Shown: positions 17,443 to 27,080, numbered from the stretch's first letter. The stretch: 45,489 nt of DNA from Desulfobacterales bacterium (GCA_028704555.1 JAQWFD010000009.1:1-45489), one strand, 5' to 3'. Notes: generated from the sequence alone by a model not told the origin. Numbers and translations: made by a program.

Positions 17443-18972
17443 ATGAAGACGGGTATAGTGTATCTGGTTGGGGCCGGACCTGGCGATCCGGAACTCATTA
17501 CGGTTAAAGGATTGGAATGTATCAAAAACGCCCAGGTGCTCATCTATGATTATCTGGCGTCACCTGCGCTGCTCAAATATGCTGCAACCGATGCCGAATG
17601 CATATATGTCGGAAAAAAAGGCGGCAACCACACCCTGTCCCAGGACGGCATAAACGCCCTGATCGCCGACAAGGCCAAACAGGGTCTGATTGTTACACGG
17701 CTGAAAGGAGGAGATCCGTTCATCTTCGGCCGGGGGGGTGAAGAAGCCGAGGTGCTCATCGATGAAGGCATTGCTTACGAAATCGTCCCGGGCGTGACAT
17801 CAGCTATCGCAGCGCCTGCCTATGCCGGTATTCCTCTGACGCACCGGGATTATACAGCCACCGTCGCTTTTGTCACCGGCCATGAGGATCCGACCAAAAC
17901 CGAATCCAACATCGACTGGCAATCGCTGGCAAAAGGCATCGGCACCATCGTATTTCTGATGGGAGTCAAAAATCTTCCGAACATCACCCGAAGGCTTCTG
18001 GATAAGGGCATGGCGCCGGACAAACCCGTTGCCGTCATCCGGTGGGGGACCACCCCCAGGCACCAGTCGGTTACCGGAACCCTGACCACGATTGCCGAGG
18101 TGGTTAAAACAGCCGGCATCAAAGCGCCGGCCATCATCATTGTGGGCGATGTCGTCAAATTGCGGGAGAAAATGACCTGGTTTGAAACCCGACCGCTCCT
18201 GAGGAAAAAAATTGTGGTTACCCGTGCACGGGAACAGGCCAGCGATCTGGTCAAGCAACTGTCCGATCTCGGAGCCGAGTGCGTGGAATGCCCGACCATT
18301 GAAGTGGTTCCCCCCGATGACTGGAACCCTCTGGACACGGCTGTCGGGCGACTCAATACCTATGACTGGCTGATATTTACCAGTGTCAACGGCGTGCGGT
18401 TCTTCTTTGACAGACTCTTTGCAACCGGAAGGGACGTTCGATCCCTCGGGCATATACGCACCGCCTGCATCGGACCGGCCACCGCGGAAAAACTGCGGTC
18501 ATTCGGTATCAAAAGCGACATTATCCCGGAAAGTTACCGTGCCGAATCCATCGTGGACGCATTCACCCGGGAAAAGATCAAGGGCAGGCATATTCTGCTT
18601 CCGCGGGCCATGGAAGCCAGGCCCATCCTGCCGGTGGCGCTGAAAAAAATGGGGGCGATTGTCGACGAAATCAGCGCATACCGCACCAGACAGGTGTGCG
18701 ACCATGCCGGCACCCTGCTATCTGAGCTGGAAAATAACGCCATCGATATGGTGACCTTTACCAGCTCTTCCACCGTAACGAATTTCAAAGCGTTTCTGCC
18801 AGCCGAAAAGCAGCAGGCGTTGATGAAAGATGTTGCGGTCGCATGTATCGGACCCATCACTGCCGACACAGCAAAGCACGCCGGCTTCAATGTCGATATT
18901 ATCGCTGAATCCTTTACGATACCCGGATTATGTGACGCCATTGAAACGTATTACAGCCGTCGTGAGTCGTGA
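17443..18972 (+). CDS. cobA-hemD: Uroporphyrinogen-III methyltransferase / synthase fusion
   Basis: The 509-residue protein joins two consecutive tetrapyrrole enzymes. Residues about 1-245 are a SAM-dependent uroporphyrinogen-III C-methyltransferase (VYLVGAGPGDPELIT, RLKGGDPFIFGRGGEEAE, PGVTSAIAAPAYAGIPLTHR). Residues about 255-505 are a uroporphyrinogen-III synthase (KIVVTRAREQASDL, FTSVNGVRFFFD, FTSSSTVTNF). The fusion takes hydroxymethylbilane to precorrin-2, the branch point to siroheme, cobalamin and, in sulfate reducers, heme through the siroheme route. The start at 17443 is the one that aligns with the family; the earlier frame start lies within hemC. The stop lies in a TCGTGAG heptamer repeat. 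Confidence 0.94.
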   Translation: MKTGIVYLVGAGPGDPELITVKGLECIKNAQVLIYDYLASPALLKYAATDAECIYVGKKGGNHTLSQDGINALIADKAKQGLIVTRLKGGDPFIFGRGGEEAEVLIDEGIAYEIVPGVTSAIAAPAYAGIPLTHRDYTATVAFVTGHEDPTKTESNIDWQSLAKGIGTIVFLMGVKNLPNITRRLLDKGMAPDKPVAVIRWGTTPRHQSVTGTLTTIAEVVKTAGIKAPAIIIVGDVVKLREKMTWFETRPLLRKKIVVTRAREQASDLVKQLSDLGAECVECPTIEVVPPDDWNPLDTAVGRLNTYDWLIFTSVNGVRFFFDRLFATGRDVRSLGHIRTACIGPATAEKLRSFGIKSDIIPESYRAESIVDAFTREKIKGRHILLPRAMEARPILPVALKKMGAIVDEISAYRTRQVCDHAGTLLSELENNAIDMVTFTSSSTVTNFKAFLPAEKQQALMKDVAVACIGPITADTAKHAGFNVDIIAESFTIPGLCDAIETYYSRRES

Positions 18973-19068
18973 GTCGTGGGGAAAAACCGTACGCTATTGC
19001 CCCAGAATTTTTATAAAAGGCAGGGGCCTATTATTTCAATCTGTTTCAAGAATTACAGGACTGATATC

Positions 19069-20064
19069 ATGAATCCGAATTCCAGACTGATCGATACGTT
19101 CAACCGCCGGCTGAATTATCTGCGCGTTTCCGTTACGGATCGCTGCAATCTGAAATGTCTTTACTGTGTCCCCGCCCAGCCGTCAGATAAACTCATGCAC
19201 CGGGAGGTGCTCAGATATGAGGAGATGCTTCGCATTATCCGGATCGGCGCCTCCCTCGGCATTACAAAAATCAGAGTCACCGGTGGTGAGCCGCTGGTCC
19301 GGAAAGGGATTTATTCCTTTCTCGAAGAATTAAATCAAATCGAAGGAATTAAGGACGTTTCTCTGACCACAAACGGGGTCCAGCTGAAAAACAACCTGAA
19401 AAGGATTAAAGAGGCCGGAATTAAACGACTCAATATCAGTCTCGATACGTTAGACAAAAAAAAATATCACTTCATTACCCGATCTGACCAATTTGACGAG
19501 GTATGGGAAGGTATCCTTCTGGCCCTGGAAATGGGATTTAACCCCATCAAAATCAATGCCGTCGCCCTGAACGGAATCAACGACGACGAAATAGAAAACC
19601 TGGCCGCCCTGTCCCTGTCCTATCCTTTGCATATCCGGTTCATCGAATACATGCCCATCGGCCTGTCAGGCCTGACACGCGAAAACTGTCTGGCGGCCGA
19701 TGCCATCCTCAGTCGGATCAGACGCCTCGGCAAGTTAAATCCCGTAGCCCCGGGATTGAATGACGGACCGGCCGAACGTTTCAGGATTGAAGGGGCACCG
19801 GGCGAAATCGGCATTATTCGTCCCCTCACCCATCATTTCTGTGACAAATGCAACCGGCTGAGGTTAACCGCAAGCGGCCAGCTCAGGCCCTGTCTGTTAT
19901 CGGACATACAGTTTGATATAAAAACGCCGCTGAGAAAAGGTTACCTGGACGAAGAACTGATCAAGGTATTCATGACCGCCACACAGGCAAAACCGTCAGA
20001 ACACCACTTGAGGCCCCAGGATCATGACAAACTGTCCGGCCAGATGTCAGCCATCGGTGGATGA
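19069..20064 (+). CDS. moaA: GTP 3',8-cyclase, molybdenum cofactor synthesis
   Basis: The 331-residue radical-SAM enzyme catalyses the first step of molybdopterin synthesis. The N-terminal CxxxCxxC cluster is CNLKCLYC (C26, C30, C33), TGGEPLVR follows, and the C-terminal substrate cluster is FCDKCNRLRLTASGQLRPC. The C-terminus ends SAIGG, as usual for MoaA, where the terminal GG is functional. The start at 19069 has an ACAGGA ribosome site; an upstream extension from 18976 lacks similarity to the family. It is about 100 bp after cobA-hemD. Confidence 0.96.
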   Translation: MNPNSRLIDTFNRRLNYLRVSVTDRCNLKCLYCVPAQPSDKLMHREVLRYEEMLRIIRIGASLGITKIRVTGGEPLVRKGIYSFLEELNQIEGIKDVSLTTNGVQLKNNLKRIKEAGIKRLNISLDTLDKKKYHFITRSDQFDEVWEGILLALEMGFNPIKINAVALNGINDDEIENLAALSLSYPLHIRFIEYMPIGLSGLTRENCLAADAILSRIRRLGKLNPVAPGLNDGPAERFRIEGAPGEIGIIRPLTHHFCDKCNRLRLTASGQLRPCLLSDIQFDIKTPLRKGYLDEELIKVFMTATQAKPSEHHLRPQDHDKLSGQMSAIGG

Positions 20065-20144
20065 TCTTTAACAAAACTTCGTGTCTGGAGCAGGAGCATC
20101 ACCCATTTCTGTCCTTCAGCAGCATTGTTCGGAAAGGAACCATT

Positions 20145-20212
20145 TCACCACAGAGCGCACTGAGTACACTGAGAAAGAACGATCCGTGCTAATCCGCGTA
20201 AATCCGCGGCAA
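20145..20212 (+). repeat. Degenerate interspersed repeat between moaA and dctM
   Basis: The string CCACAGAGCGCACTGAGTAC continues into repeated CACTGAG-like units and then CGTGCTAATCCGCG followed by TAAATCCGCGG. Very similar CACAGAG-rich and ATCCGCGTAAATCC strings occur as scattered non-coding repeats in many genomes, from my general recollection. A 74-codon plus frame across it (20081-20305) is only a translation of this repeat. Confidence 0.45.
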
Positions 20213-20273
20213 AATATTTATTACCCGTGCACGCTGAAACGCAAACATTTTGGTTATGCAACGATAGGGAAAA

Positions 20274-21581
20274 CTATCGCATCATCAGCGCCGGCAGAAA
20301 CGTGATAATTTCCGGAACCATCATGAGAAGGAGAATACAGGCCACGTACGCCGGAATGAAATACGCCACCCCCCTGAAAACATCCTCCAGCGGAACATCC
20401 GCTGCCATGGCACCCACGACATAGGTGGTGGCACCCACCGGCGGCGTGACAGCCCCCAGGGTGGTAACCACTGTCACCGTGACCGCAAACCACAGCGGAT
20501 CGTATCCCAGCTCGATGGCTACCGGGAAAAATACCGGTATCGTAATCAGCAGCAGGGCCAGCGCATCCATGATGGCGCCGCCGATGATGTAAATACAGAA
20601 TATAACCCCCATCACAGCGATTTTCGGCAGCGGCAGCGCAACAACCCACGAGGCGATATCAAACGGTATGCGGGTGACCGCCAGAAAACGGCCGAAGATG
20701 ACCGCACCGGCCACAATCATGATAATCATGGACGATACCCGAAGCGTATCGGTTACCGACAGGATAAATCCTTTCCAGCTGAGCCGCCCTTGAATCACAC
20801 TGATCAATACGGCCAGCAGCGAGCCGGCCGCCCCGGCTTCAGACGGAGTAAATACGCCCAGATACAGGCCGAGCATCACCAGCAGAAACAAAATCAGCAT
20901 TTCATACGCACCGGAAAGCGACCGAAGCTTTTCAATGAACGTACTTTCAGGGCCGGAAGGCCCCCACTCAGGATACACCCGGCACAGAACATAAATCGTC
21001 AGCATCAGCAGGAGGCAAAGAAGAACCCCGGCGCCGATTCCCCCGTAAAACAGCCGGGCGATGGATTGTTCGGTGGATAGACCGATGACAATGAGCACCA
21101 CGCTGGGCGGTATGACAACACCGAGCGTTGATCCGCAGGCTACCGCGCCGGTGGACAGCTTCGGATGATAATTGAATTTTTTCATCTGCGGCAGCGCCAC
21201 CGTCGACATAGTGGCCGCCGTCGCCGCATTGGAGCCGCAAATGGATGAAAACGCCGCGCATGCGATGACCGTGGCCATGGCAATACCACCCCGGATATGG
21301 CCGACCCACCGGTAGGCACACCGATATAATTTTTCATTCACCCCGGAATAGAATGCAATCTGACCCATGAAAATAAACAGAGGGATAACGGTCAACCCGT
21401 AGTTGGAAAAGGTGGTCCACAGCTCCGAGCTGATCATGTTCAGCCCGGCCTTGAACGAGACCACATAACAGAATCCGAAAAAACCCACCAGCCCCATGGC
21501 AAATCCCACCGGCATGCCAAAAAAGAACAGCACGATCAGCAATGCGGCAATTCCTGCGACACCGATCAATCCAAGGCTCAT
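20274..21581 (-). CDS. dctM: TRAP transporter large permease (DctM)
   Basis: The 435-residue protein has about 12 hydrophobic segments and DctM features such as FFFGMPVGFAMGLVG near the N-terminus, FIFMGQIAFYSGV, SNAATAATMSTVALP and IPPSVVLIVIG. TRAP large permeases form the ion-driven channel that, with DctQ and a periplasmic DctP, imports carboxylates. The ATG overlaps the dctQ stop (ATGA). It is the last gene of the ior operon. A 6-bp CGATAG/CTATCG hairpin at 20262-20279 overlaps the stop codon but lacks a good T run. Confidence 0.94.
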   Translation of the reverse strand: MSLGLIGVAGIAALLIVLFFFGMPVGFAMGLVGFFGFCYVVSFKAGLNMISSELWTTFSNYGLTVIPLFIFMGQIAFYSGVNEKLYRCAYRWVGHIRGGIAMATVIACAAFSSICGSNAATAATMSTVALPQMKKFNYHPKLSTGAVACGSTLGVVIPPSVVLIVIGLSTEQSIARLFYGGIGAGVLLCLLLMLTIYVLCRVYPEWGPSGPESTFIEKLRSLSGAYEMLILFLLVMLGLYLGVFTPSEAGAAGSLLAVLISVIQGRLSWKGFILSVTDTLRVSSMIIMIVAGAVIFGRFLAVTRIPFDIASWVVALPLPKIAVMGVIFCIYIIGGAIMDALALLLITIPVFFPVAIELGYDPLWFAVTVTVVTTLGAVTPPVGATTYVVGAMAADVPLEDVFRGVAYFIPAYVACILLLMMVPEIITFLPALMMR

Positions 21582-22078
21582 ATGTCACCAGCCTTTTCAA
21601 CGACCAGTCCCCGGACGATATCTGCCAGCAATACCAGCGACATCGCTCCACATCCAAGGGCTACGGCAAAGATGAACGGATAATAGATAATTCCCAGGGA
21701 TTCGGTCAGCTCCCCGGCATCCCGAAGCGTCAACCCCAGCCGGATGATCTGCCAGGTCAGCATGGAAAACAGCAGCATCCCTGCCCCACTGCTGACGGTC
21801 TGCACAACGCGGCGGATATTGGCGGGAAACCGGTTGACCAGAACGTCCACCGCAATGTGCCCTCTTCTGCTCTGGGTCGAGCCCAGCGCAAATGATGCGG
21901 CAACCGCCCCGAACAGGCCCATGAGTTCATAGGTGCCCATGATCGGCAGCCATGCCCACCGGAAAATGATATTTCCGCTGCCAAGTGCAATCATTGCGAC
22001 CAGAAAAGCCCCTCCCATACCGATCAGCAGGCGATTCAAATATGTATTGATCTTATCCAGTATGCTTAAAAACGTCAT
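21578..22078 (-). CDS. dctQ: TRAP transporter small permease (DctQ)
   Basis: The 166-residue protein has four membrane helices typical of DctQ. ELMGLFGAVAASFALGSTQSRRGHI (written here only as landmark near residues 55-80) includes the conserved RRGHI turn. The ATG at 22078 behind AAGATAAGG is preferred over an upstream start at 22204, whose extension is polar and unlike the family. It overlaps dctM by four bases and follows dctP by about 40 bp. Confidence 0.85.
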   Translation of the reverse strand: MTFLSILDKINTYLNRLLIGMGGAFLVAMIALGSGNIIFRWAWLPIMGTYELMGLFGAVAASFALGSTQSRRGHIAVDVLVNRFPANIRRVVQTVSSGAGMLLFSMLTWQIIRLGLTLRDAGELTESLGIIYYPFIFAVALGCGAMSLVLLADIVRGLVVEKAGDI

Positions 22079-22116
22079 AGCCTTATCTTCTTTACCTGTC
22101 TGTATCCGGCCAGTCG

Positions 22117-23142
22117 TCACCGGGTATGTTTTTTTATCAGCCCCTGGATATCTTCGACAATCTGTTTCCCGGGCAAACCTTTTTTCTCCGTATCCCTGAC
22201 CCAATTCTCGGTAATGGGATCGAGCATCGCATCCCAGCGGAATTTTTCCTCCCCGGAAAGGGCGATCAATTCGATATCATAGGTTTTCTGAGCCCATTGG
22301 ATGGATTCTTTGACATGGTTGTCCATATAGATGCCGGTCCATTGAGCCTGCTCAACGACCAGATCATCCATGACCTGTTGCACCTCTCCGGGCAGCGCAT
22401 TCCACCGCTGCTGATTCATCACCACGGCAAACGGATAGATCACGGTCTCGGTCAGCGTCACATACCGGCATAATTCGGCAAACTTCAGGTCCTTGAGCAC
22501 TTCAAGAGAGGAAAACAGGCCCTGCACCACCCCTTTCTGCAGCGCCGACGGTGTGGACGACATGGGCATCCCCACCTGATTGGCTCCCCAGGCTTTGAGA
22601 ATACGGGCAGCCCCCCCGGATGCTCTCAGATCCAGGCCTTTGATATCATCGATGTTTCTGATCGGTTTTCTGGACATGATATTTGAAGGCGCTGTCGTGA
22701 ACATGGTCAGCACCTTGACTTTTGAAAACGCTTCAGGTCTGTATTTCTGATACAGATCCAGCAGCAGCAGGCTGCCGACCCGTGCATCGGGAATGCCCAG
22801 AGGCAGCGCCGTGGCGTTGGTAACCGTAAATCGTCCCGGCTGATAGGCCATGCACAGGACACCTATATCCGCCTGGCCTGCAATGACCCCGTCTATCATG
22901 TTCTTGGCGTCCAGCAGCGTGCCACCCGGGAAGGTATTGACAACGACCTTGCCGTTTGTGCGTTTCTCCACCTCAGTCTTCCACCGCTCCATCTGAACGC
23001 AAGGAAATGTGGTAGCCGGCGGAAAATTGGCATAACTGAGACGAATGGTTCCGGCTGCGGCAGTCCCGGGCATCTGAATTGCCGCCATGCACACAATGAT
23101 AAAAATTAATGCAACATAGCGCATATATCGGATCGTCTTCAT
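22117..23142 (-). CDS. dctP: TRAP transporter substrate-binding protein (DctP)
   Basis: The 341-residue periplasmic receptor begins with a signal peptide ending near AAAG (MKTIRYMRYVALIFIIVCMA). RLSYANFPPATTFPC, DIKGLDLRASGG, with the conserved arginine that binds the ligand carboxylate, and KDLKFAELCRYVT follow the DctP pattern. The start at 23142 has a GGAGAGGAAAAG ribosome site; the longer frame adds an unrelated basic stretch. The ligand is not determined by sequence. Location downstream of iorAB and an aryl-CoA ligase suggests an aromatic or branched carboxylate. Confidence 0.9.
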   Translation of the reverse strand: MKTIRYMRYVALIFIIVCMAAIQMPGTAAAGTIRLSYANFPPATTFPCVQMERWKTEVEKRTNGKVVVNTFPGGTLLDAKNMIDGVIAGQADIGVLCMAYQPGRFTVTNATALPLGIPDARVGSLLLLDLYQKYRPEAFSKVKVLTMFTTAPSNIMSRKPIRNIDDIKGLDLRASGGAARILKAWGANQVGMPMSSTPSALQKGVVQGLFSSLEVLKDLKFAELCRYVTLTETVIYPFAVVMNQQRWNALPGEVQQVMDDLVVEQAQWTGIYMDNHVKESIQWAQKTYDIELIALSGEEKFRWDAMLDPITENWVRDTEKKGLPGKQIVEDIQGLIKKHTR

Positions 23143-23201
23143 CGGTAACTTTTCCTCTCCCTCATTAATCGGTAATTGATTGCGGCTGTATTCATCCCAT
23201 C

Positions 23202-24509
23202 TTACCCGTTTTTTGGCCCTGAAGTCCCGTTTCGATGGTCGAATACGCGCCTGCATTTTCTCTCGGTCCTGGGCAATGTCCCATGATCCACGATCTGGAT
23301 CTGGCTTCGCACCAGAATTTTCCGTCGAATCTCGGTTTCAATCTGACGCACCAGGTCCGGATCATCATTTCTGTCCCCGTTGATCTTTCTTTCCACGATG
23401 ACCTGCATCATGTCGCGGCCGTTTTCTTTCTCCTTCAGGTGAATCTGAAATTCACTGCACACCCCGCCGACGTTATACAGAATCTGTTCAATATGACTCG
23501 GATAGATGTTGACAGCCCGGTAAATAAACATATCATCCGTCCGCCCCAGGATCCGGTCATGCGTGGGAAACGGAACCCCGCAGGGGCATGGGTCATCGAG
23601 CATACGGGTGATATCATGCGTCCGGTAGCGGATCAGGGGACTGGCTTCCTTGTGCAGCGAGGTAACGACCAGTTCGCCGGGCTGACCTTTTGGAACCGGT
23701 TTCAGGGTGACCGGGTCAATAATTTCGAAGATAAAATGGTCGGCCCAGTAATGGATTCCATGATGGTGCTCACAATCGAGGCCGGTTCCCGGTCCATAGA
23801 GTTCCGTCAGGCCGTAGATATCATAGATATGCTCAACCCCCATCAGCTCCTGTATCCTGGCTCTCATCGCATCCGTGCATCGTTCGGCGCCCAGAATGAT
23901 TTTCTTGATCTTTACCTTTGCCCCCAGATTCCGGCGGTAAATTTCTTCGGCCATGAGCAGTGCCATGGATGCTGTGGCGCAGAACACCGTACTTTCCATA
24001 TCTACAAGCATCTCACAATGCATGTCCGCATTGGCCGGCCCCAGGGGGACTGCCATGGCGCCAAGGCGCTCACATCCGGCCTGAAATCCGACCCCGGCAG
24101 TCCACAGCCCGTATCCGACGGCGATCTGAACCCGGTCGTTTCGGGTCACGCCGGCAAGTTCATAACACCGGGCAAACATATCCGCCCACAAATCCACGTC
24201 CCGCTGGGTATAGCACAGGACTTTCCTCTTGCCGGTTGTCCCGGACGAAGCATGGATCCTGACGATATCCTCGAATCCGACACTGCGCAACGGAAACGGG
24301 TACCCGTTTTGCAGATCCAGGGTATCGGTAAACGGAAGTTGGCAGATATCCTCCAGATGGCGGATATCCTCCGGAACCACGCCGTTGTGCTCAAATCGTT
24401 GCCGGTAAAACGGTGAATTTTTATAGACATGGTTCACGGTCCACTTCAGGCCGTCCCGCTGAATCGCCTCAAGCTTGTCCCCTGTCATATCATACGGTAT
24501 AAAGCCCAT
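23202..24509 (-). CDS. paaK: Phenylacetate-CoA ligase-type aryl-CoA synthetase
   Basis: The 435-residue AMP-forming ligase has the PaaK motifs HASSGTTGKRKVLCYT (P-loop), DIYGLTELYGPGTGLDC (A5-like) and YRTHDITRMLDDPCPCG, with a C-terminal domain ending LPRTERKCRRVFDHRN. Such enzymes activate phenylacetate, indoleacetate or related aryl acids with ATP and CoA. The start at 24509 has an AAGGAAGGAG ribosome site and gives the usual N-terminus; it overlaps the end of iorB by 20 bases. Next to IorAB it is well placed to interconvert arylacetyl-CoA and free arylacetate. Exact substrate is unknown. Confidence 0.9.
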   Translation of the reverse strand: MGFIPYDMTGDKLEAIQRDGLKWTVNHVYKNSPFYRQRFEHNGVVPEDIRHLEDICQLPFTDTLDLQNGYPFPLRSVGFEDIVRIHASSGTTGKRKVLCYTQRDVDLWADMFARCYELAGVTRNDRVQIAVGYGLWTAGVGFQAGCERLGAMAVPLGPANADMHCEMLVDMESTVFCATASMALLMAEEIYRRNLGAKVKIKKIILGAERCTDAMRARIQELMGVEHIYDIYGLTELYGPGTGLDCEHHHGIHYWADHFIFEIIDPVTLKPVPKGQPGELVVTSLHKEASPLIRYRTHDITRMLDDPCPCGVPFPTHDRILGRTDDMFIYRAVNIYPSHIEQILYNVGGVCSEFQIHLKEKENGRDMMQVIVERKINGDRNDDPDLVRQIETEIRRKILVRSQIQIVDHGTLPRTERKCRRVFDHRNGTSGPKNG

Positions 24510-25092
24510 CACAAACTCCTTCCTTGTTAATCCCCTGATTGTATCCGGTTTCGATTGCACGGACCGATGCATCCAGCATCGGTTTTTTCCGGGACAGCTG
24601 TGCCTCCAAAACGCTTCTGATATCCTCAACATCACAAAAAAACCGGTGACCGGCATCCGCTGCCTGACGGGATATCCTGGCCAGGGCAAACCCCAGCACG
24701 ATCAGATTCGCGGATCTGGCCTGTCCGGATGATTGGGCCAGCCCATCGGCATCGATCCGGCAAATTGTTACGTCAAGATCTGTTTCCACATCGTGTTCGC
24801 TGTTTACGACAACCCATCCGCCCGGTTTGACATAGCTGCCGTGAATCGCAATATTTTCCGCTTTCAGTGAAATCATGCCATCGGCCTGATACGGCCGGAT
24901 CATGGGACTGGCAAATGTGCCGATTTTCAGGTGAGATACGACCGTCCCGCCCCGCTGCGCCATCCCGTGCGTTTCCGATGTAAATACGGGAAGGCCCTTT
25001 GCAATCGCCGCCTCGGCCATCACCCGTGTGACGAACAGCACCCCCTGGCCTCCTACCCCGCTGATAATAATTTGCTGTTTTAAAGTATTCAT
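24490..25092 (-). CDS. iorB: Indolepyruvate:ferredoxin oxidoreductase, beta subunit
   Basis: The 200-residue subunit belongs to the 2-oxoacid:acceptor oxidoreductase gamma-domain family: IIISGVGGQGVLFVTRVMAE at the N-terminus, ETHGMAQRGGTVVSHLKIG and the acidic GGWVVVNSE stretch. It pairs with IorA to interconvert arylpyruvates and arylacetyl-CoA with ferredoxin. The ATG at 25092 behind GGAGATCAT is preferred to the one at 25119. It lies 86 bases after iorA. Confidence 0.92.
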   Translation of the reverse strand: MNTLKQQIIISGVGGQGVLFVTRVMAEAAIAKGLPVFTSETHGMAQRGGTVVSHLKIGTFASPMIRPYQADGMISLKAENIAIHGSYVKPGGWVVVNSEHDVETDLDVTICRIDADGLAQSSGQARSANLIVLGFALARISRQAADAGHRFFCDVEDIRSVLEAQLSRKKPMLDASVRAIETGYNQGINKEGVCDGLYTV

Positions 25093-25178
25093 ATGATCTC
25101 CGATTGATTGAAAAAACACGCCCGTCGGTTCGCGGTTCCAGTCCGAAACGCCTGGAACCCTGTGTACCGGCTCTGCGC

Positions 25179-26996
25179 TCAGTTATTTTTTTGTTCGATT
25201 AACGCATGCTTCGGGCACACGTGAATGCACACCCCACACTGGCTGCATGCCATCGGATCAATGGTTACCCGGCCAGAATCCCCCTTCAATACAAGCGCCG
25301 GGCATTCAAAATGCCGGATACAGTACCCGCAGCCGTCACAGGCATCGGTCACCGCTACCGGAACGGATACAACATCCCGCGCCGCACCGCGCCGGTGAAT
25401 CAGACAGGGATGCTTTGAAATGATGACCGCCGGCCCGTTTTCCCGGGCATACGATACGGCCTCTTTCAACAGACCGGTAAGCGCGTCCAGCTGGTACGGA
25501 TCCGCCTCCCGGCAGAATCTGACGCCGCACCCGCGCACGACCGCATCGATATCCACGGTAGTCAGCGACTCGCCGCAGGCGCCGATGCCGGAGGCCGGTG
25601 TCGGCTGATTTCCGGTCATCGCCGTTGTACTGTTGTCCAGAATCACCAGCACGAAACGGACATTTTGAACCACCGCATCCACCAGGGCCGGTATGCCTGC
25701 ATGAAAAAACGTGGAGTCTCCGATGGTTGCCACCACATCCGGAGGATCCGGCTGGTCTTTGTACGCATGGTAAAAACCGGCCGCCTGGCTGATGGCAGCA
25801 CCCATGCAAAGGACCGTATCCACCGCGCCCAGGTTGAGTCCCAGCGTATAGCAACCGATATCTCCCGTATAAATGCCTTTGGGAACCGCCCTTTTGATGG
25901 CAAAAAAACTGGCCCGGTGAGGACATCCGGCACACAGGGTCGGACGTCTTCCCGGAACATCGGGCAGGCGGACAGAAGGTACCTCGACCCCGGCAAACCC
26001 GCCGATGATTTCCAGTATCCTCTCCGGCAGCAGTTCCCCGACCCCGGGCACCACCCCGTTTAACTTACCCTTCACCCGATGCCGGTCGGCAAGCTGCATT
26101 TCAATGACCGGATCGGTTTCCTCGATGACCAGTACGTCCTCATGGTGTTGAACCAGCTCCTCCATAAACCGGAGGTGCAGCGGATAGGGCTGAAGCACCT
26201 GATACAGGGAAATTTTTTCCATCAGCCCGGAATCCTGCATGACCTCCCGCACATAGGCGGCACAGACACCGGATGTCACAACGGCCTTTGAAGAAACAAC
26301 CTCCGGATTCAGTCTGACCGGGGCGGTTTTCTCAAATTCTGCGATATCATTGAGCTTGGTCTCCAGCTGTTTATGAAGCTGATAACGGAATTTGGGGGTT
26401 GCCGCCCACCGGGTGGGATCTTTTTTGAAATCGGCCTTCGCATCCGCCAAAGGGACAGGGCCTGCCTGGATATCCTGGCGGCTGTGACACACTCGTGTGG
26501 TCGGCCGAAGCATTACCGGAATCTGAAATGTTTCTGAAATGTCATAGGCAAGGGCGGTCATATCCTTTGCCTGCGCCGGCGAATCCGGGTCCAGAACCGG
26601 AATTTTGGCCATCATGGCCATGAGCCGGCTGTCCTGCTCGGTCTGGGAAGAATGAGGGCCCGGATCATCCGCGCTGATGATCACAAATCCGCCCCGGGTA
26701 CCCATATAGGCAGCGCTCATCAACGGATCCGATGCCACATTCAATCCCACCTGTTTCATGCTGACCGCACTTCGCAACCCGGTTATGCTGGCCGCGTACG
26801 CGATTTCAAATGCGACTTTCTCGTTGACCGCCCATTGGACATGCGCCGGAACACCCGTCTCGTTTTTCAAATCCGCCAGTGCCGGCAGAATTTCCGAAGC
26901 AGGTGTTCCCGGATACGATGTCGCCACCCTGCAGCCGTTTTCGGCAAGGCCCTGTGCGATGGCCTCATTTCCAAGCATCAATTTTCGTGTCTTCAC
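25179..26996 (-). CDS. iorA: Indolepyruvate:ferredoxin oxidoreductase, alpha subunit
   Basis: The 605-residue subunit carries the TPP-dependent catalytic domains and, at residues about 553-595, two [4Fe-4S] ferredoxin motifs (CDGCGYCIRHFECP and CSQCGVCIHVCP). LLGNEAIAQGL-type sequence begins the protein, CAGCPHRASFFAIKRA and GDIGCYTLG mark the TPP region, and IGDSTFFHAGIPALVDAV is the usual TPP-binding stretch. IOR oxidises aryl pyruvates to aryl-acetyl-CoA or runs in reverse as a reductive carboxylase. A GTG at 26996 sits behind a perfect GGAGG ribosome site and aligns best with the family; an ATG at 27008 is the alternative and would overlap that site. A Trp-rich leader ORF and terminator precede it. 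Confidence 0.93.
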   Translation of the reverse strand: MKTRKLMLGNEAIAQGLAENGCRVATSYPGTPASEILPALADLKNETGVPAHVQWAVNEKVAFEIAYAASITGLRSAVSMKQVGLNVASDPLMSAAYMGTRGGFVIISADDPGPHSSQTEQDSRLMAMMAKIPVLDPDSPAQAKDMTALAYDISETFQIPVMLRPTTRVCHSRQDIQAGPVPLADAKADFKKDPTRWAATPKFRYQLHKQLETKLNDIAEFEKTAPVRLNPEVVSSKAVVTSGVCAAYVREVMQDSGLMEKISLYQVLQPYPLHLRFMEELVQHHEDVLVIEETDPVIEMQLADRHRVKGKLNGVVPGVGELLPERILEIIGGFAGVEVPSVRLPDVPGRRPTLCAGCPHRASFFAIKRAVPKGIYTGDIGCYTLGLNLGAVDTVLCMGAAISQAAGFYHAYKDQPDPPDVVATIGDSTFFHAGIPALVDAVVQNVRFVLVILDNSTTAMTGNQPTPASGIGACGESLTTVDIDAVVRGCGVRFCREADPYQLDALTGLLKEAVSYARENGPAVIISKHPCLIHRRGAARDVVSVPVAVTDACDGCGYCIRHFECPALVLKGDSGRVTIDPMACSQCGVCIHVCPKHALIEQKNN

Positions 26997-27017
26997 CGGT
27001 TCCTCCATTTTCCGTAT

Positions 27018-27054
27018 AAAAAAAGCCAGGCGTTTCAGAAGAAACCCTGGCTTT
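27018..27054 (-). terminator. Intrinsic terminator (attenuator) before iorA
   Basis: Read on the minus strand, AAAGCCAGG-GTTTC pairs with GAAAC-G-CCTGGCTTT: 14 bp with one bulged G and a TTCT loop, then a run of seven T. It is a textbook intrinsic terminator, yet it lies about 20 bases before the iorA start with only a leader ORF before it. It must therefore be read through for the operon to be expressed. Confidence 0.92.
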
Positions 27055-27080
27055 ATAAAACAAAAAAGAACTGAGAGTCA

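Noticed and set aside
20081..20305. 74-codon plus-strand frame between moaA and dctM
   Set aside because: The translation is that of the dispersed repeat and overlaps the end of dctM on the other strand.
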